NCBI RefSeq assembly: GCF_030815415.1
Contig: NZ_JAUSWW010000001.1
Location: 3,100,001 to 3,164,000, forward strand
From: Streptomyces canus
GTDB lineage: Bacteria > Actinomycetota > Actinomycetes > Streptomycetales > Streptomycetaceae
Direction: 5' to 3'
Length of the DNA stretch: 64,000 bases
Shown: piece after piece, positions 53,182 to 61,534 of the stretch
Numbering within the stretch: the stretch's first letter is position 1
Layout: every line of letters starts with the position of its first letter
Notes under the pieces: model-generated
Database searches by the model: none
What the model saw: the letters and a program-made list of their open reading frames with translations, nothing else
Told to the model about the DNA's origin: nothing
Program-made: the position numbers and the translations under genes

Positions 53182-55145
53182 GGACGCAACACCGCCACGC
53201 CGTACCGGTCCAAGGTCAACTCGTCCGCGACAGTGGTCCCCGTGAGCAGGTCGTGGTGGGTGCCGGGGACCTCGACGGTCACGGATTCGCGGGAGTGGTT
53301 GAGGACGAAGAGCAGGTCACCGCGGCGTACGGCCTCGACGCCTGCGGGGAGCCGGTCGAGCACCGGGCGGATGTCCGCCTCGGACGCGAACTGTGCGATG
53401 AGCGCGCGCAGTCGGTCAGCTTCGGGAAGCGTCGCGAGGTACCGCGCCCGTCCTTTGCGGAGCACCGCCGGCAGCCCGTCGAGTTCGCCGCCCTTGAACA
53501 CGGCCTCGGCGGTCGCGTCCTCGTCCTTCTCGATCTCCTCCGACCACAGCGTTCCGCGGAACCCGTCGCACTCGACCTCCTCCCCCGCGTCCAGCGGCCA
53601 CCACTCGTGCAGGGTGCGGATGCCGAACAGCTCCCGCAGCCGTCCGTCCATACCGCCGGGCCGCACCCGGTCGTCCTCGTCGGTGATGCCGGTGAGGAAA
53701 CCGGAGACGAGGGTGCCGCCCTGCCGCGTGTACGCGATGAGGTTGTCGATCGCCGCGTCGCTCAGGGAGTACAGCTGAGGGACGACGACGAGCCTGTACG
53801 CGCTCAGGTCGTGCTCGGGGTGGGCGAAGTCGGTGGCGAGGTGGGCCTCCCACAGGGCTCGGTGCCAGGCGGTGAGGACCTGGGCGTAGTCGACCTGGGT
53901 GGAGAGGCGGCCCTCGTGGGCGCCGGCCCACCAGGAGTGCCAGTCGTGCAGGACGGCGATGTCGTTGGCGGTGTGACTGCCCGTCACCTCTCCGGAGATC
54001 CGGGCGAGTTCCGCGCCGAGCCGCTTGACCTCCTGATACGTCCGCCCCCGCGCCCCCGCGTGACTGACCATCCCGGAGTGGAACTTCTCCGCGCCCTGCC
54101 GCGACTGCCGCCACTGGAAGTAGCAGACGGCGTCCGCGCCACGGGCGACGGCCTGGAGGGACCAGAGGCGGTTGAGGCCACGCGGCTTGGGGTGGTTGAC
54201 GCCCCGCCAGTTGACCGGTCCGGCGGCCTGCTCCATCAGCATCCAGGGTCCGCGGGCCTGCGAACGGGTCATGTCCTGTACGAGGGCGCCGGCCTGGGCG
54301 CCGAAGGGGTCGCGCGGATCGGGGTAGAGGTCGACGGAGACGACGTCCTCCTCCTCGGCCCACCGCCAGGCGTCCTGCCCGGACCAGAGCGGCATGAAGT
54401 TGGAGGTGACCGGGAGGTGCGGGGTGTGCCGGCGCACGATGTCCCGCTCGGCGACGTAGCACTCCAGGAGCATGTCGGAGGTGAACCGCTTGAAGTCAAG
54501 GACCTGCGCGGGGTTCTTGAGGTAGTGGGCGTGCCGGGGCGTGTGCACCTCGGCCCAGTCGCCGTAGCCCTGGCTCCAGAAGGCGGTGCCCCAGGCGTCG
54601 TTGAGTTCCGCGAGCGTGCCGTATCTGTCCTGGAGCCAGCGGCGGAAGCGGGCGGCGGCCTCGGGGCCCCAGTCGTAGGTGCAGTACTCGTTGTTGATGT
54701 GCCACATGGTGAGGGCCGGGTGGTTGCCGTAGCGGGCGGCGAGGTCCTCGGTGATGGCGGCGGCGTACCGGCGGTAGACCGCGCTGGAGTGCGAGAAGTG
54801 CTGTCGGCCGCCCCACCACTCGGTGCGGCCGTCCTGGTCGACGGGCAGGGTGTCGGGGTGCAGATGTCCCAGCCAGGGCGGGGGCGAGGAGGTCGGGGTG
54901 GCGAGGACGACGCCGATGCCGTGCTCGTGCATCAGGTCCATCAGCCGGTCGAGCCAGCCGAAGTCCCGCTCCCCCGGCCGGGGTTCGAGCGTGGCCCAGG
55001 AGAAGACGCCGAGGGTGACGGAGTTGACGCCGGCGTCCTTCATGAGCCGGACGTCCTCGTGCCAGGTCTCCTCGGGCCACTGCTCGGGGTTGTAGTCGCC
55101 GCCGAAGAGGATGCGACCGCGCGTCACATCGCCGAGGCCGGGCAT
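53178..55145 (-). CDS. GH42 family beta-galactosidase
   Basis: 655 residues from the ATG at 55145, which overlaps the GH74 stop by one base and has GGAG upstream. TIM barrel with LFGGDYNPEQWP, acid/base Glu153 in INNEYCTYDWG and nucleophile Glu305 in WMLMEQAAGP, followed by the trimerisation domain and a short beta domain. No signal peptide. In this locus it probably removes beta-galactose from xyloglucan side chains once fucose is gone, which is a less common task for GH42 and remains inference. Confidence 0.92.
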   Translation of the reverse strand: MPGLGDVTRGRILFGGDYNPEQWPEETWHEDVRLMKDAGVNSVTLGVFSWATLEPRPGERDFGWLDRLMDLMHEHGIGVVLATPTSSPPPWLGHLHPDTLPVDQDGRTEWWGGRQHFSHSSAVYRRYAAAITEDLAARYGNHPALTMWHINNEYCTYDWGPEAAARFRRWLQDRYGTLAELNDAWGTAFWSQGYGDWAEVHTPRHAHYLKNPAQVLDFKRFTSDMLLECYVAERDIVRRHTPHLPVTSNFMPLWSGQDAWRWAEEEDVVSVDLYPDPRDPFGAQAGALVQDMTRSQARGPWMLMEQAAGPVNWRGVNHPKPRGLNRLWSLQAVARGADAVCYFQWRQSRQGAEKFHSGMVSHAGARGRTYQEVKRLGAELARISGEVTGSHTANDIAVLHDWHSWWAGAHEGRLSTQVDYAQVLTAWHRALWEAHLATDFAHPEHDLSAYRLVVVPQLYSLSDAAIDNLIAYTRQGGTLVSGFLTGITDEDDRVRPGGMDGRLRELFGIRTLHEWWPLDAGEEVECDGFRGTLWSEEIEKDEDATAEAVFKGGELDGLPAVLRKGRARYLATLPEADRLRALIAQFASEADIRPVLDRLPAGVEAVRRGDLLFVLNHSRESVTVEVPGTHHDLLTGTTVADELTLDRYGVAVLRP

Positions 55146-57391
55146 CAGACCGGCTCCCCGTACTGGATGCCGCGCCCGTTGGTGGCGAGGTAGACGCGCC
55201 CGTACACCCGCGGGTCCCCGGTGATGACCTCGCCGGTCCACCCCCACTGGTGCTGGTCGTCGTTGATGCGCACCCAGGTCTTCGCCTCGTCGTCGGACCG
55301 GTGGACGGCGGTGATGCTCTCGGTGGAGCCCACCATGTAGATCGCCGGGTAGTCGGCCCCGGCGGCGGCCTTGCCGAAGCCGAGGGTGTACGAGGCCCAG
55401 CAGCCGGCGACCTTGGCGAAGCTCAGGCCCCCGTCGGTGGACCGGTGGAGCCCGTTCCCCTTCACGCTCAGCCAGAGGTCCCCGGACCGCCCGGGCGCGG
55501 CGACCAGCTCGAACTGGCTGTCCCCGGAGGGGAGGCCGGTCGCACCCTGGGTGAAGGAGCGGCCACTGTCAGTGCTGACGTACAGCGTTCCTGTGTCGGT
55601 GTCGTACGCGTGGAAGTGCGTCGGGTCGGCCGGGTCCGCGACCGGCGTGGCACCCTTCGGGAAGGAGGAGATCTCGGTCCAGGTGGCCCCGTTGTCCGTG
55701 GAGCGGTAGGCCGGGTACTTCGTGCCGTCCCAGTGCACGAAGACCCACAGCAGCACGCTGCCGTCGGCGTTGACGGCGATCGGCCCCGGTGCGTCCTTGG
55801 CGAGGGAGGGCTGGGCCTCGAAGGGCGCCCAGGTCTGTCCGCCGTCGTTCGAGTAGGCACCGTTGCCGTGGTCGCCCCACCCGCTGCGGACGACGTACGC
55901 CGGCTTCCGCGCGGCCTGTGCGAGTCCCGTCGCCGATCCGAACACGGGGTTCGTGGCCATGCCGCGCGAGGGCGAGGCGGTGAGCCGCTCGTGGTACATC
56001 ACGCCGATGTCCCCGGACCCGCTGATCAGGTGCGCCTCCCCGGCCGGGGGCGAGATCAGCTGGCGCACGGACGTCTCCTCCATGCCCCGGATCTGCGGCG
56101 CCCAGTGCTTCAGGTCCCGGGTGCCGTAGAGAGTGGCGCCGGTGCCGTAGACGACGTGCCGGGAGTCGTACGGGTCGAGGGCGAGCGCCTGGATCCACCA
56201 GCCGAACTTGGGAGCGTCCGCACCCCACTTGAGATAGGGGGTCTCCGACACGTCGAGGACGGCGGAGTCCTTGAGGGACGTCCAGTGGCGACCACCGTCG
56301 GTGGACCGGAACACGGTGTCGACGGCGGCCCACCGGTTGTTGGTGGAGACGACGAGGGTGCCGGGCCGTCGCGCGTCCACGGCGACCCCGCCGTACCCGA
56401 AGGTGTCGGCGGATCCTCCCCCACTCTCGGCTTCGCTCGAGCGGGAGGTGCCCCCAGCCGTGGTGCCGCCGGGCTTCACCGGGCTCACGTCGGCCCACTT
56501 CCCGTTGGCGGTGCACAGCTTGTGCACGCTGCCGTCGGACTGCCCGTTGGGTCCGGGGGCGTTGGCGTACGTCACGTACAGCTCCCGGGTGAAGCGGTCG
56601 TACGCGGCTCGGATCGGCACCTTGGCGGCCGCACCGGAAGGCTGTCCGGGCACGGCCTGCCACTTCGTCCCGTCGGCGGTGCGGAAAAAGTTGGCGGCAC
56701 TCCCGTCGGAGTCCCCCCAGCCGGCGTAGAGGGTGCGCCCGGCGGCGACGAGCAGGGTGACCCCCTGCCCGGAGGCGCTCGGAGCGCCGGGAAAGCCGGT
56801 GGCGGCTGCCCACGTGGCACCCCGGTCGGTGGACTTGAGGAGCCCGTCGTGCCGGGTCCCCAGCCACAGGGTGTCACTGTCGCGCGGATCGACGAGCAGC
56901 CGCTCGCCGGCCCCTCGCCCGTCCTCGTTGCCCCCGAGCTTCACGGTGAGGTCGGTTCGGGCCCAAGTGGCACCACGGTCGTCGGACCGGAGCACGGCAC
57001 CATTACCGGCCCACGACTGGGCGTAGGTGCCGAGCGCGAGATAGACCCGGTTCGGGTGGGCGGGGTCGACGGCCATGGCCTCCACACCGAGGAGGTTCCA
57101 GTCGTCCCAGCCCAGGTGGTCGGTGAGCGGGATCCAGGCGGCGGCGCCGCTGTCCCATCTGTAGGCCCCACCGATGTCGGTACGGGCGTAGGCGAGCCCA
57201 CGAACGGAGGGATGGAAGAGCACCCCGGTGACAAACCCGGTGCCCCCGATGAAGACGTTGCGCCACCGGTAGGAGGAGCCGGCGGCCTCAGCAGCGTGTG
57301 CTTGCGTGTGCCCGACGGGAAGGGCGGTGAGCGCGGCCGCGGCAGCGGTCCCGGCAAGAACGGCACGACGGCTCGGGTTGGACGTACGCAT
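55145..57391 (-). CDS. Secreted GH74 endo-xyloglucanase
   Basis: 748 residues from the ATG at 57391 (GAGG 7 bases upstream). Tat-type signal (PSRRAVLAG) to about residue 33, then two seven-bladed propellers of BNR-like repeats. Catalytic Asp72 in RTDIGGAYRW and the second Asp in ALDPYDS (406). GH74 enzymes cut the xyloglucan backbone. There is no carbohydrate-binding module. Residues about 312-326 (TSRSSEAESGGGS) are encoded by a dispersed repeat inserted in frame. The gene follows the permease genes after 125 bases and is coupled to GH42. Confidence 0.95.
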   Translation of the reverse strand: MRTSNPSRRAVLAGTAAAAALTALPVGHTQAHAAEAAGSSYRWRNVFIGGTGFVTGVLFHPSVRGLAYARTDIGGAYRWDSGAAAWIPLTDHLGWDDWNLLGVEAMAVDPAHPNRVYLALGTYAQSWAGNGAVLRSDDRGATWARTDLTVKLGGNEDGRGAGERLLVDPRDSDTLWLGTRHDGLLKSTDRGATWAAATGFPGAPSASGQGVTLLVAAGRTLYAGWGDSDGSAANFFRTADGTKWQAVPGQPSGAAAKVPIRAAYDRFTRELYVTYANAPGPNGQSDGSVHKLCTANGKWADVSPVKPGGTTAGGTSRSSEAESGGGSADTFGYGGVAVDARRPGTLVVSTNNRWAAVDTVFRSTDGGRHWTSLKDSAVLDVSETPYLKWGADAPKFGWWIQALALDPYDSRHVVYGTGATLYGTRDLKHWAPQIRGMEETSVRQLISPPAGEAHLISGSGDIGVMYHERLTASPSRGMATNPVFGSATGLAQAARKPAYVVRSGWGDHGNGAYSNDGGQTWAPFEAQPSLAKDAPGPIAVNADGSVLLWVFVHWDGTKYPAYRSTDNGATWTEISSFPKGATPVADPADPTHFHAYDTDTGTLYVSTDSGRSFTQGATGLPSGDSQFELVAAPGRSGDLWLSVKGNGLHRSTDGGLSFAKVAGCWASYTLGFGKAAAGADYPAIYMVGSTESITAVHRSDDEAKTWVRINDDQHQWGWTGEVITGDPRVYGRVYLATNGRGIQYGEPV
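56416..56456 (-). repeat. Dispersed palindromic repeat inserted in frame in the GH74 gene
   Basis: On the minus strand it contains CCCGCTCGAGCGAAGCCGAG followed by AGTGGGGGAG, the same 30 bases as in the MITE at 35597-35626. It adds a Ser/Gly/Glu-rich loop between two conserved stretches (GGTTAGG and DTFGYGG) without breaking the frame. Confidence 0.85.
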
Positions 57392-57433
57392 GACAAGCCT
57401 CGCTCTGAAGAAGAGGGGGAGTGGAGACACCTA

Positions 57434-57472
57434 AGGGGCGCGGGGAACTGCGCGACCAGCCACAACGAACCC
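57434..57472 (-). repeat. 39-bp dispersed repeat, copy 3
   Basis: Exact reverse complement of 36307-36345. It lies in the 125-base gap between permease 2 and GH74, the only sizeable gap in the upstream half of the operon. Confidence 0.85.
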
Positions 57473-57516
57473 GCAGCCGCCGACGCGCAGCACCACCCCT
57501 CCGGGATGGCGACCGG

Positions 57517-58452
57517 TCAGCCCTTCACCGCACCGGTCAGCATGCCCTTCTTGAAATGCCGCTGGACGAACGGCGACAGCACAGCCACCGGCAGCAACGC
57601 CATCACCATGACCGCCATCTGCACGGCCAGCCCCGACAGCTGCCCCGTCTTGATCGCCTGCCCCAGCCCGACCGGAGCCTCCTGCTTCTGCACGAGCTGG
57701 ATCATGACGTTCTGCAGCGGCATCATGTCCTGGTCGTTCAGATACAGGGACGCGTTGAACCAGGCGCTCCAGTACCCGACGGCGTAGAACAACGTGATCA
57801 CCGCGATGACGGCCCGCGACAGCGGCATGATGATCTGCCACAGAATCCGGAGGTCCCCGGCCCCGTCGATCCGCGCGCTGTCGGTCAGCTCCGGCGAGAT
57901 CCCCATGAAGAACCCGCGCAGGACCAGGATGTTGAAGACACTGATCGCGCTCGGCAGGATCAGCGCGAGGTAGCTGTCGGTCAGCCCGAGGGTCTGCACC
58001 AGGAGATAGGTGGGGATGAGCCCGGCGCTGAAGAACATCGTCGCCAGCAGCGTCATGAGGATCCACCGGTGCCCGACGGACTCCGTCCGCGACAGCCCGT
58101 ACGCGCACAGCACGGACACGGTCATGGAGAACGCCGTACCTACGAGAGTGACCAGGACGCTGATGATCGCCGCCCGGGTCACCTGGCCGCCGCTGAGCAG
58201 CTCCTGGTAGGCGATGAAGGTGATGCCCTTCGGCACCATCACCAGACCGCCGGCCTCGTCGATGGTCTTGCGCGAGGAGACACTGGTGACGACGACGATC
58301 CACAGCGGGAAGAGAATCGCGAAGCAGGCGATCCCCAGCACCAGGCCCTTGCCCGCCAGCCCCGCCTGTGAGGGCTGCTCCTCCCACACCGGCCGGGGCG
58401 GCGCGGCCCACCGGCCGGGCTTCTGTACAGGCTTGTCGATCACGGCGGTCAT
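57517..58452 (-). CDS. CUT1 ABC transporter permease (LplC/UgpE-like)
   Basis: 311 residues, six predicted membrane helices, with the inner-loop motif DSARIDGAGDLRILWQIIMP that contacts the ATPase. It begins inside the stop of the other permease gene (ATGA). It forms the heterodimeric channel for sugar import. No ATPase gene is present; Streptomyces CUT1 importers commonly share the ATPase MsiK encoded elsewhere. Confidence 0.94.
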   Translation of the reverse strand: MTAVIDKPVQKPGRWAAPPRPVWEEQPSQAGLAGKGLVLGIACFAILFPLWIVVVTSVSSRKTIDEAGGLVMVPKGITFIAYQELLSGGQVTRAAIISVLVTLVGTAFSMTVSVLCAYGLSRTESVGHRWILMTLLATMFFSAGLIPTYLLVQTLGLTDSYLALILPSAISVFNILVLRGFFMGISPELTDSARIDGAGDLRILWQIIMPLSRAVIAVITLFYAVGYWSAWFNASLYLNDQDMMPLQNVMIQLVQKQEAPVGLGQAIKTGQLSGLAVQMAVMVMALLPVAVLSPFVQRHFKKGMLTGAVKG

Positions 58453-59489
58453 TTCTTGTACACCCCCTGCTCGCCCATCAGATGGGCCACCTTGTTCGCG
58501 GCCAGGACGAGACCGATGCTGATGACGCCCTTGACGAGTCCGGCGGCGGCCGCGTAGCCGAAGTCCTGGTTGCGGACGCCGTTCCACCACACGAAGGTGT
58601 CGAGCACTTCCGAGGCGCCCGGTCCCACGGCATCTCGTTGCAGCAGGATCTGCTCGAAGCCGACGGTCAGGGCGTCGCCGACGCGCAGTACCAGCAGCAG
58701 TGCGATCACCGGCCGGAGCGCCGGCAGGGTGACGTGCCACATCCGGCGCCAGCGGTTGGCGCCGTCCATCGCGGCTGCCTCGTACAGGTCGGGGCTGACC
58801 GCGGCCAGGGCGGCGAGGAAGACGATGATCCCCCAGCCGGCGTCCTTCCAGACCGCCTGCGCGGTGACCAGGAACTTGAAGGTGTTCGGATCGGTCATGA
58901 TGTCGAGGCCGTCGTACCCGTGGTCGCGCAGCAGCGTCGAGAGCAGTCCGGCGCCGCCGAGCAGCTGCTGGAAGACCGCGATGACCAGCACCCACGAGAA
59001 GAAGTGCGGCAGATACAGCACGGCCTGCGCGACGGCCCGCACCCGGGGCCTGACCACGCTGTTGATGAGCAGCGCGAGCAGGACCGGGATCGGGAAGAAC
59101 AGCACGAGCTGGAGGAAGAACAGCACCAGCGTGTTCTGGACCGCCTGCCAGAACGAGGAGTCCTCGAAGATCCGCTGGAAGTTCTCCAGCCCCACCCAGG
59201 GGCTGTGCAGCATGGACACGACGCCGTTGTCGCTGATGTAGGGGTCGTAGTCCTGGAAGGCGACCACGTTGCCGAGGATCGGCACGTAGTTGAAGAGCAG
59301 GACCAGGGCGACGGCCGGCAGCGTCATCATGAGCAGGACGCGGTCGCGTCTGAGCCTGAGCCGCAGACTCAGCTTGCCGGGGGATCGTTTCCTCCCCGAG
59401 CGGGGACCGGTGGCGCCGCCGGACGCCACCGGGGTCTTGTCCGTCGTGTCGGCCTCGGCCCTGCTCCGAGGCACCGTGCTGTGGGACAC
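58449..59489 (-). CDS. CUT1 ABC transporter permease (LplB/YtcP-like)
   Basis: 346 residues with a basic 45-residue cytosolic N-terminus and six membrane helices. The EAA-type loop reads YEAAAMDGANRWRRMWHVT. The LplB-type length and FNYVPILGNVVAFQDY start are typical of importers for larger oligosaccharides. It lies 27 bases after the binding-protein gene and overlaps the second permease. Confidence 0.94.
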   Translation of the reverse strand: MSHSTVPRSRAEADTTDKTPVASGGATGPRSGRKRSPGKLSLRLRLRRDRVLLMMTLPAVALVLLFNYVPILGNVVAFQDYDPYISDNGVVSMLHSPWVGLENFQRIFEDSSFWQAVQNTLVLFFLQLVLFFPIPVLLALLINSVVRPRVRAVAQAVLYLPHFFSWVLVIAVFQQLLGGAGLLSTLLRDHGYDGLDIMTDPNTFKFLVTAQAVWKDAGWGIIVFLAALAAVSPDLYEAAAMDGANRWRRMWHVTLPALRPVIALLLVLRVGDALTVGFEQILLQRDAVGPGASEVLDTFVWWNGVRNQDFGYAAAAGLVKGVISIGLVLAANKVAHLMGEQGVYKK

Positions 59490-59516
59490 GGCCGTTCTCC
59501 TTGCCTCGGTACCGGG

Positions 59517-61208
59517 TCAGCTGGCCGCGGAGCCGTTCTCGTCCAGGATCTGCTTGTACCAGTCGCGCAGCTTGTCGCCGCCCTTGCTCTTCCAGTCGGA
59601 GACGGCCTGCTGCATGTCGCTGATCTTCTTGCGGCCGCGGACGATGTCGTCCTCCAGCTGCTCGAAGTCGTTGGAGAGGTTGGTGTAGCGGTTGGGCTCG
59701 GTGATCTGCATGCCCCAGAAGGTCGACTTCTTGGTGAAGGCGCCCATCCGCTGCTCCCACTCGACCTGGCCCTTGGCGACCTCGGGGAAGTCGGGGTGCG
59801 CGATCGTCGCGGCGGGGCTCGCCACCATGACGTAGGCGTTCATCACCTCGAGGTTGCCCTGGTCGGTCTTGGCGGGGACGCCGTCCTTGACGGTGTAGTG
59901 GGTGCCCTCCACGCCGTAGTTGGTCATCATGTACTCCTTGGTGCCGTACGGCGCCGCGGTGACATTGGCGACGGCGAGCACGTCGCGGATGACCGACTCG
60001 GAGGCCTTCTTGTTGACGAAGGCGAAGATGCCGGCGGGCTGCTCGGCGTAGATGGTGGGGTTGCCGCCGTCGTGGCCCCAGACGTCCATGCCCCAGATCT
60101 TGAACTTCGGGTTCTGGGTGGCCTGTTCGGCGGTGCGGCCCCACCACTGGGAGATGTTCTGGGCGTAGATCAGGAACTCCCCCGCCGCGAACTTGGGTCC
60201 CGGGTCCGGGGCGTTCTTGCCCATCTTGGAGTCGGGGTGGACGACCCCCGCCTCGAACAGTTTGCGGGACCACTCCAGCGCCTCGAGGTACTGCTCGGTC
60301 TCGACGCGGTAGACCAGCTTGCCGTCGACCATGTTCCAGCCGAGCGGCTTCTCGCTGCCGGAGAAGACACCGAAGGCCTGGAAAGCGGTCCACTTCATGT
60401 CCAGACACGCCCAGCGCTTGGCCTTGGCGTTGGTGATCTCCTTGGCCAGCGCCATGAACTCGTCGCAGGACTTGGGTATTTCGTACCCTTCCTTGTCGAA
60501 GATGTCCTTGCGGTACAGGGGCACGATGCTGGGCGCCCACGGCGCGGGCATCGGCAGGCCGCGCAGCTTGCCGCCGAAGATGGAGCGCTGCCAGGCGTCC
60601 GTGGGGATCGCCGCGAGGTTCGGGTAGTCCTTGACCGCGTCGCCGGACAGGTAGGGGCCGAGGTCGGCGAACTTGCTGATGATGGCGGTGGGTATCTTGC
60701 CGCTCATGTTCCAGCCGGGGACGACCACGACGTCCGGGATGTCGCTGGAGGCGAGGATGGCGCCGAGCTTCTGGTCGTAGGTGTTGCCGTCCTGGTTCTG
60801 CCAGGCGACGTCGACGCCGATCAGCTCGTTCATCGCCTTGTAGTAGGCATTGCCGCTCTTCGGCGGGGAGCCCCAGAACGGCGACATGACGGTGACCTTG
60901 CCGCCCTTGCCGAGCTTCTTGGTCACCGATGTCTTCAGGGTGGCGAGGTCCAGCTTGCTGGTGAACCCGATCGCCGAGCCGTTCTTGGCGGGGATGTCCG
61001 GCGTCACCACGTTGCTGGCCACGTACGCCGGCAGGATCTTCTTCGCGTCCTTGCCCGACGTGGTGCCGTCACGCGAGCCACCGTCCGAGCCGCCGCAGGC
61101 GGAGAGCAGCGGCACCCCGCCCGCCACCGCTGCGGTGGCCACCGCGGTGGAGGCGAGGAAGCTTCTCCGGCTGGGCCCGGAGGAGGCGGAAGCGGCGTTC
61201 GGCGTCAT
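59517..61208 (-). CDS. Oligosaccharide-binding lipoprotein of the ABC importer
   Basis: 563 residues. Tat-type signal (SRRSFLAS) with lipobox LLSACGG, so it is anchored outside. The long family-1-like solute-binding fold (MSPFWGSPP, WGHDGGNPTIYAEQ) matches LplA-type proteins for complex oligosaccharides. It is the first gene of the seven-gene leftward unit, with an operator-controlled promoter upstream. The ligand is probably xyloglucan oligosaccharides, by context. Confidence 0.93.
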   Translation of the reverse strand: MTPNAASASSGPSRRSFLASTAVATAAVAGGVPLLSACGGSDGGSRDGTTSGKDAKKILPAYVASNVVTPDIPAKNGSAIGFTSKLDLATLKTSVTKKLGKGGKVTVMSPFWGSPPKSGNAYYKAMNELIGVDVAWQNQDGNTYDQKLGAILASSDIPDVVVVPGWNMSGKIPTAIISKFADLGPYLSGDAVKDYPNLAAIPTDAWQRSIFGGKLRGLPMPAPWAPSIVPLYRKDIFDKEGYEIPKSCDEFMALAKEITNAKAKRWACLDMKWTAFQAFGVFSGSEKPLGWNMVDGKLVYRVETEQYLEALEWSRKLFEAGVVHPDSKMGKNAPDPGPKFAAGEFLIYAQNISQWWGRTAEQATQNPKFKIWGMDVWGHDGGNPTIYAEQPAGIFAFVNKKASESVIRDVLAVANVTAAPYGTKEYMMTNYGVEGTHYTVKDGVPAKTDQGNLEVMNAYVMVASPAATIAHPDFPEVAKGQVEWEQRMGAFTKKSTFWGMQITEPNRYTNLSNDFEQLEDDIVRGRKKISDMQQAVSDWKSKGGDKLRDWYKQILDENGSAAS

Positions 61209-61324
61209 TGCGTCAACCCTTCATGGCGCACCAGGACACCCGGCGGAGGAGCCGTCGGCTGCGGTGTCTTGAGTGGAACTGGCTGAGCTGAAGCGTTCTC
61301 TCGACGTCTACGGTCACCGTGTAG

Positions 61325-61338
61325 TCGAAGCGCTTCGA
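61325..61338. promoter_or_regulatory. LacI-type operator of the importer/glycosidase operon
   Basis: TCGAAGCGCTTCGA. It begins about 10 bases downstream of the predicted -10, covering the expected transcription start, and lies 116 bases before the ATG of the binding-protein gene. The 326-base region 61209-61534 holds two operators and two promoters and no gene. Confidence 0.87.
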
Positions 61339-61348
61339 TGTTGCTGTG

Positions 61349-61377
61349 AGGTTAAGTGAAGCCCTGTGGGTGCACAA
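61349..61377 (-). promoter_or_regulatory. Predicted promoter of the seven-gene operon
   Basis: On the minus strand TTGTGC (61377-61372) and TAACCT (61354-61349) are 17 bases apart. The operator follows directly, fitting steric repression. Confidence 0.65.
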
Positions 61378-61455
61378 GAGTCGCTCCCAATATTCCTCCG
61401 AGGTAAGGGAGGCGACCTTTTCTTATGCACCGCTTGAAGTGATGGCGCTGCTCCC

Positions 61456-61484
61456 TTGACACCCACCCCGGTGTCGAATGAGCA
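61456..61484 (+). promoter_or_regulatory. Predicted promoter of the GH3 gene
   Basis: A perfect -35 TTGACA lies at 61456-61461; the -10 about 17 bases on (TGAGCA) is weak. The operator starts at the next base. The ACACCCACCCC after the -35 is shared with the regulator promoter. Confidence 0.5.
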
Positions 61485-61498
61485 TCGAAGCGCTTCGA
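61485..61498. promoter_or_regulatory. LacI-type operator of the GH3 gene
   Basis: TCGAAGCGCTTCGA, identical to the site at 61325 and 160 bases from it. It lies 36 bases before the GTG of the GH3 gene. Two sites facing divergent units would allow joint control or looping. Confidence 0.87.
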
Positions 61499-61534
61499 AA
61501 GGGCTCGACCGCTCCACTCCAAGGGGAACCCCAC

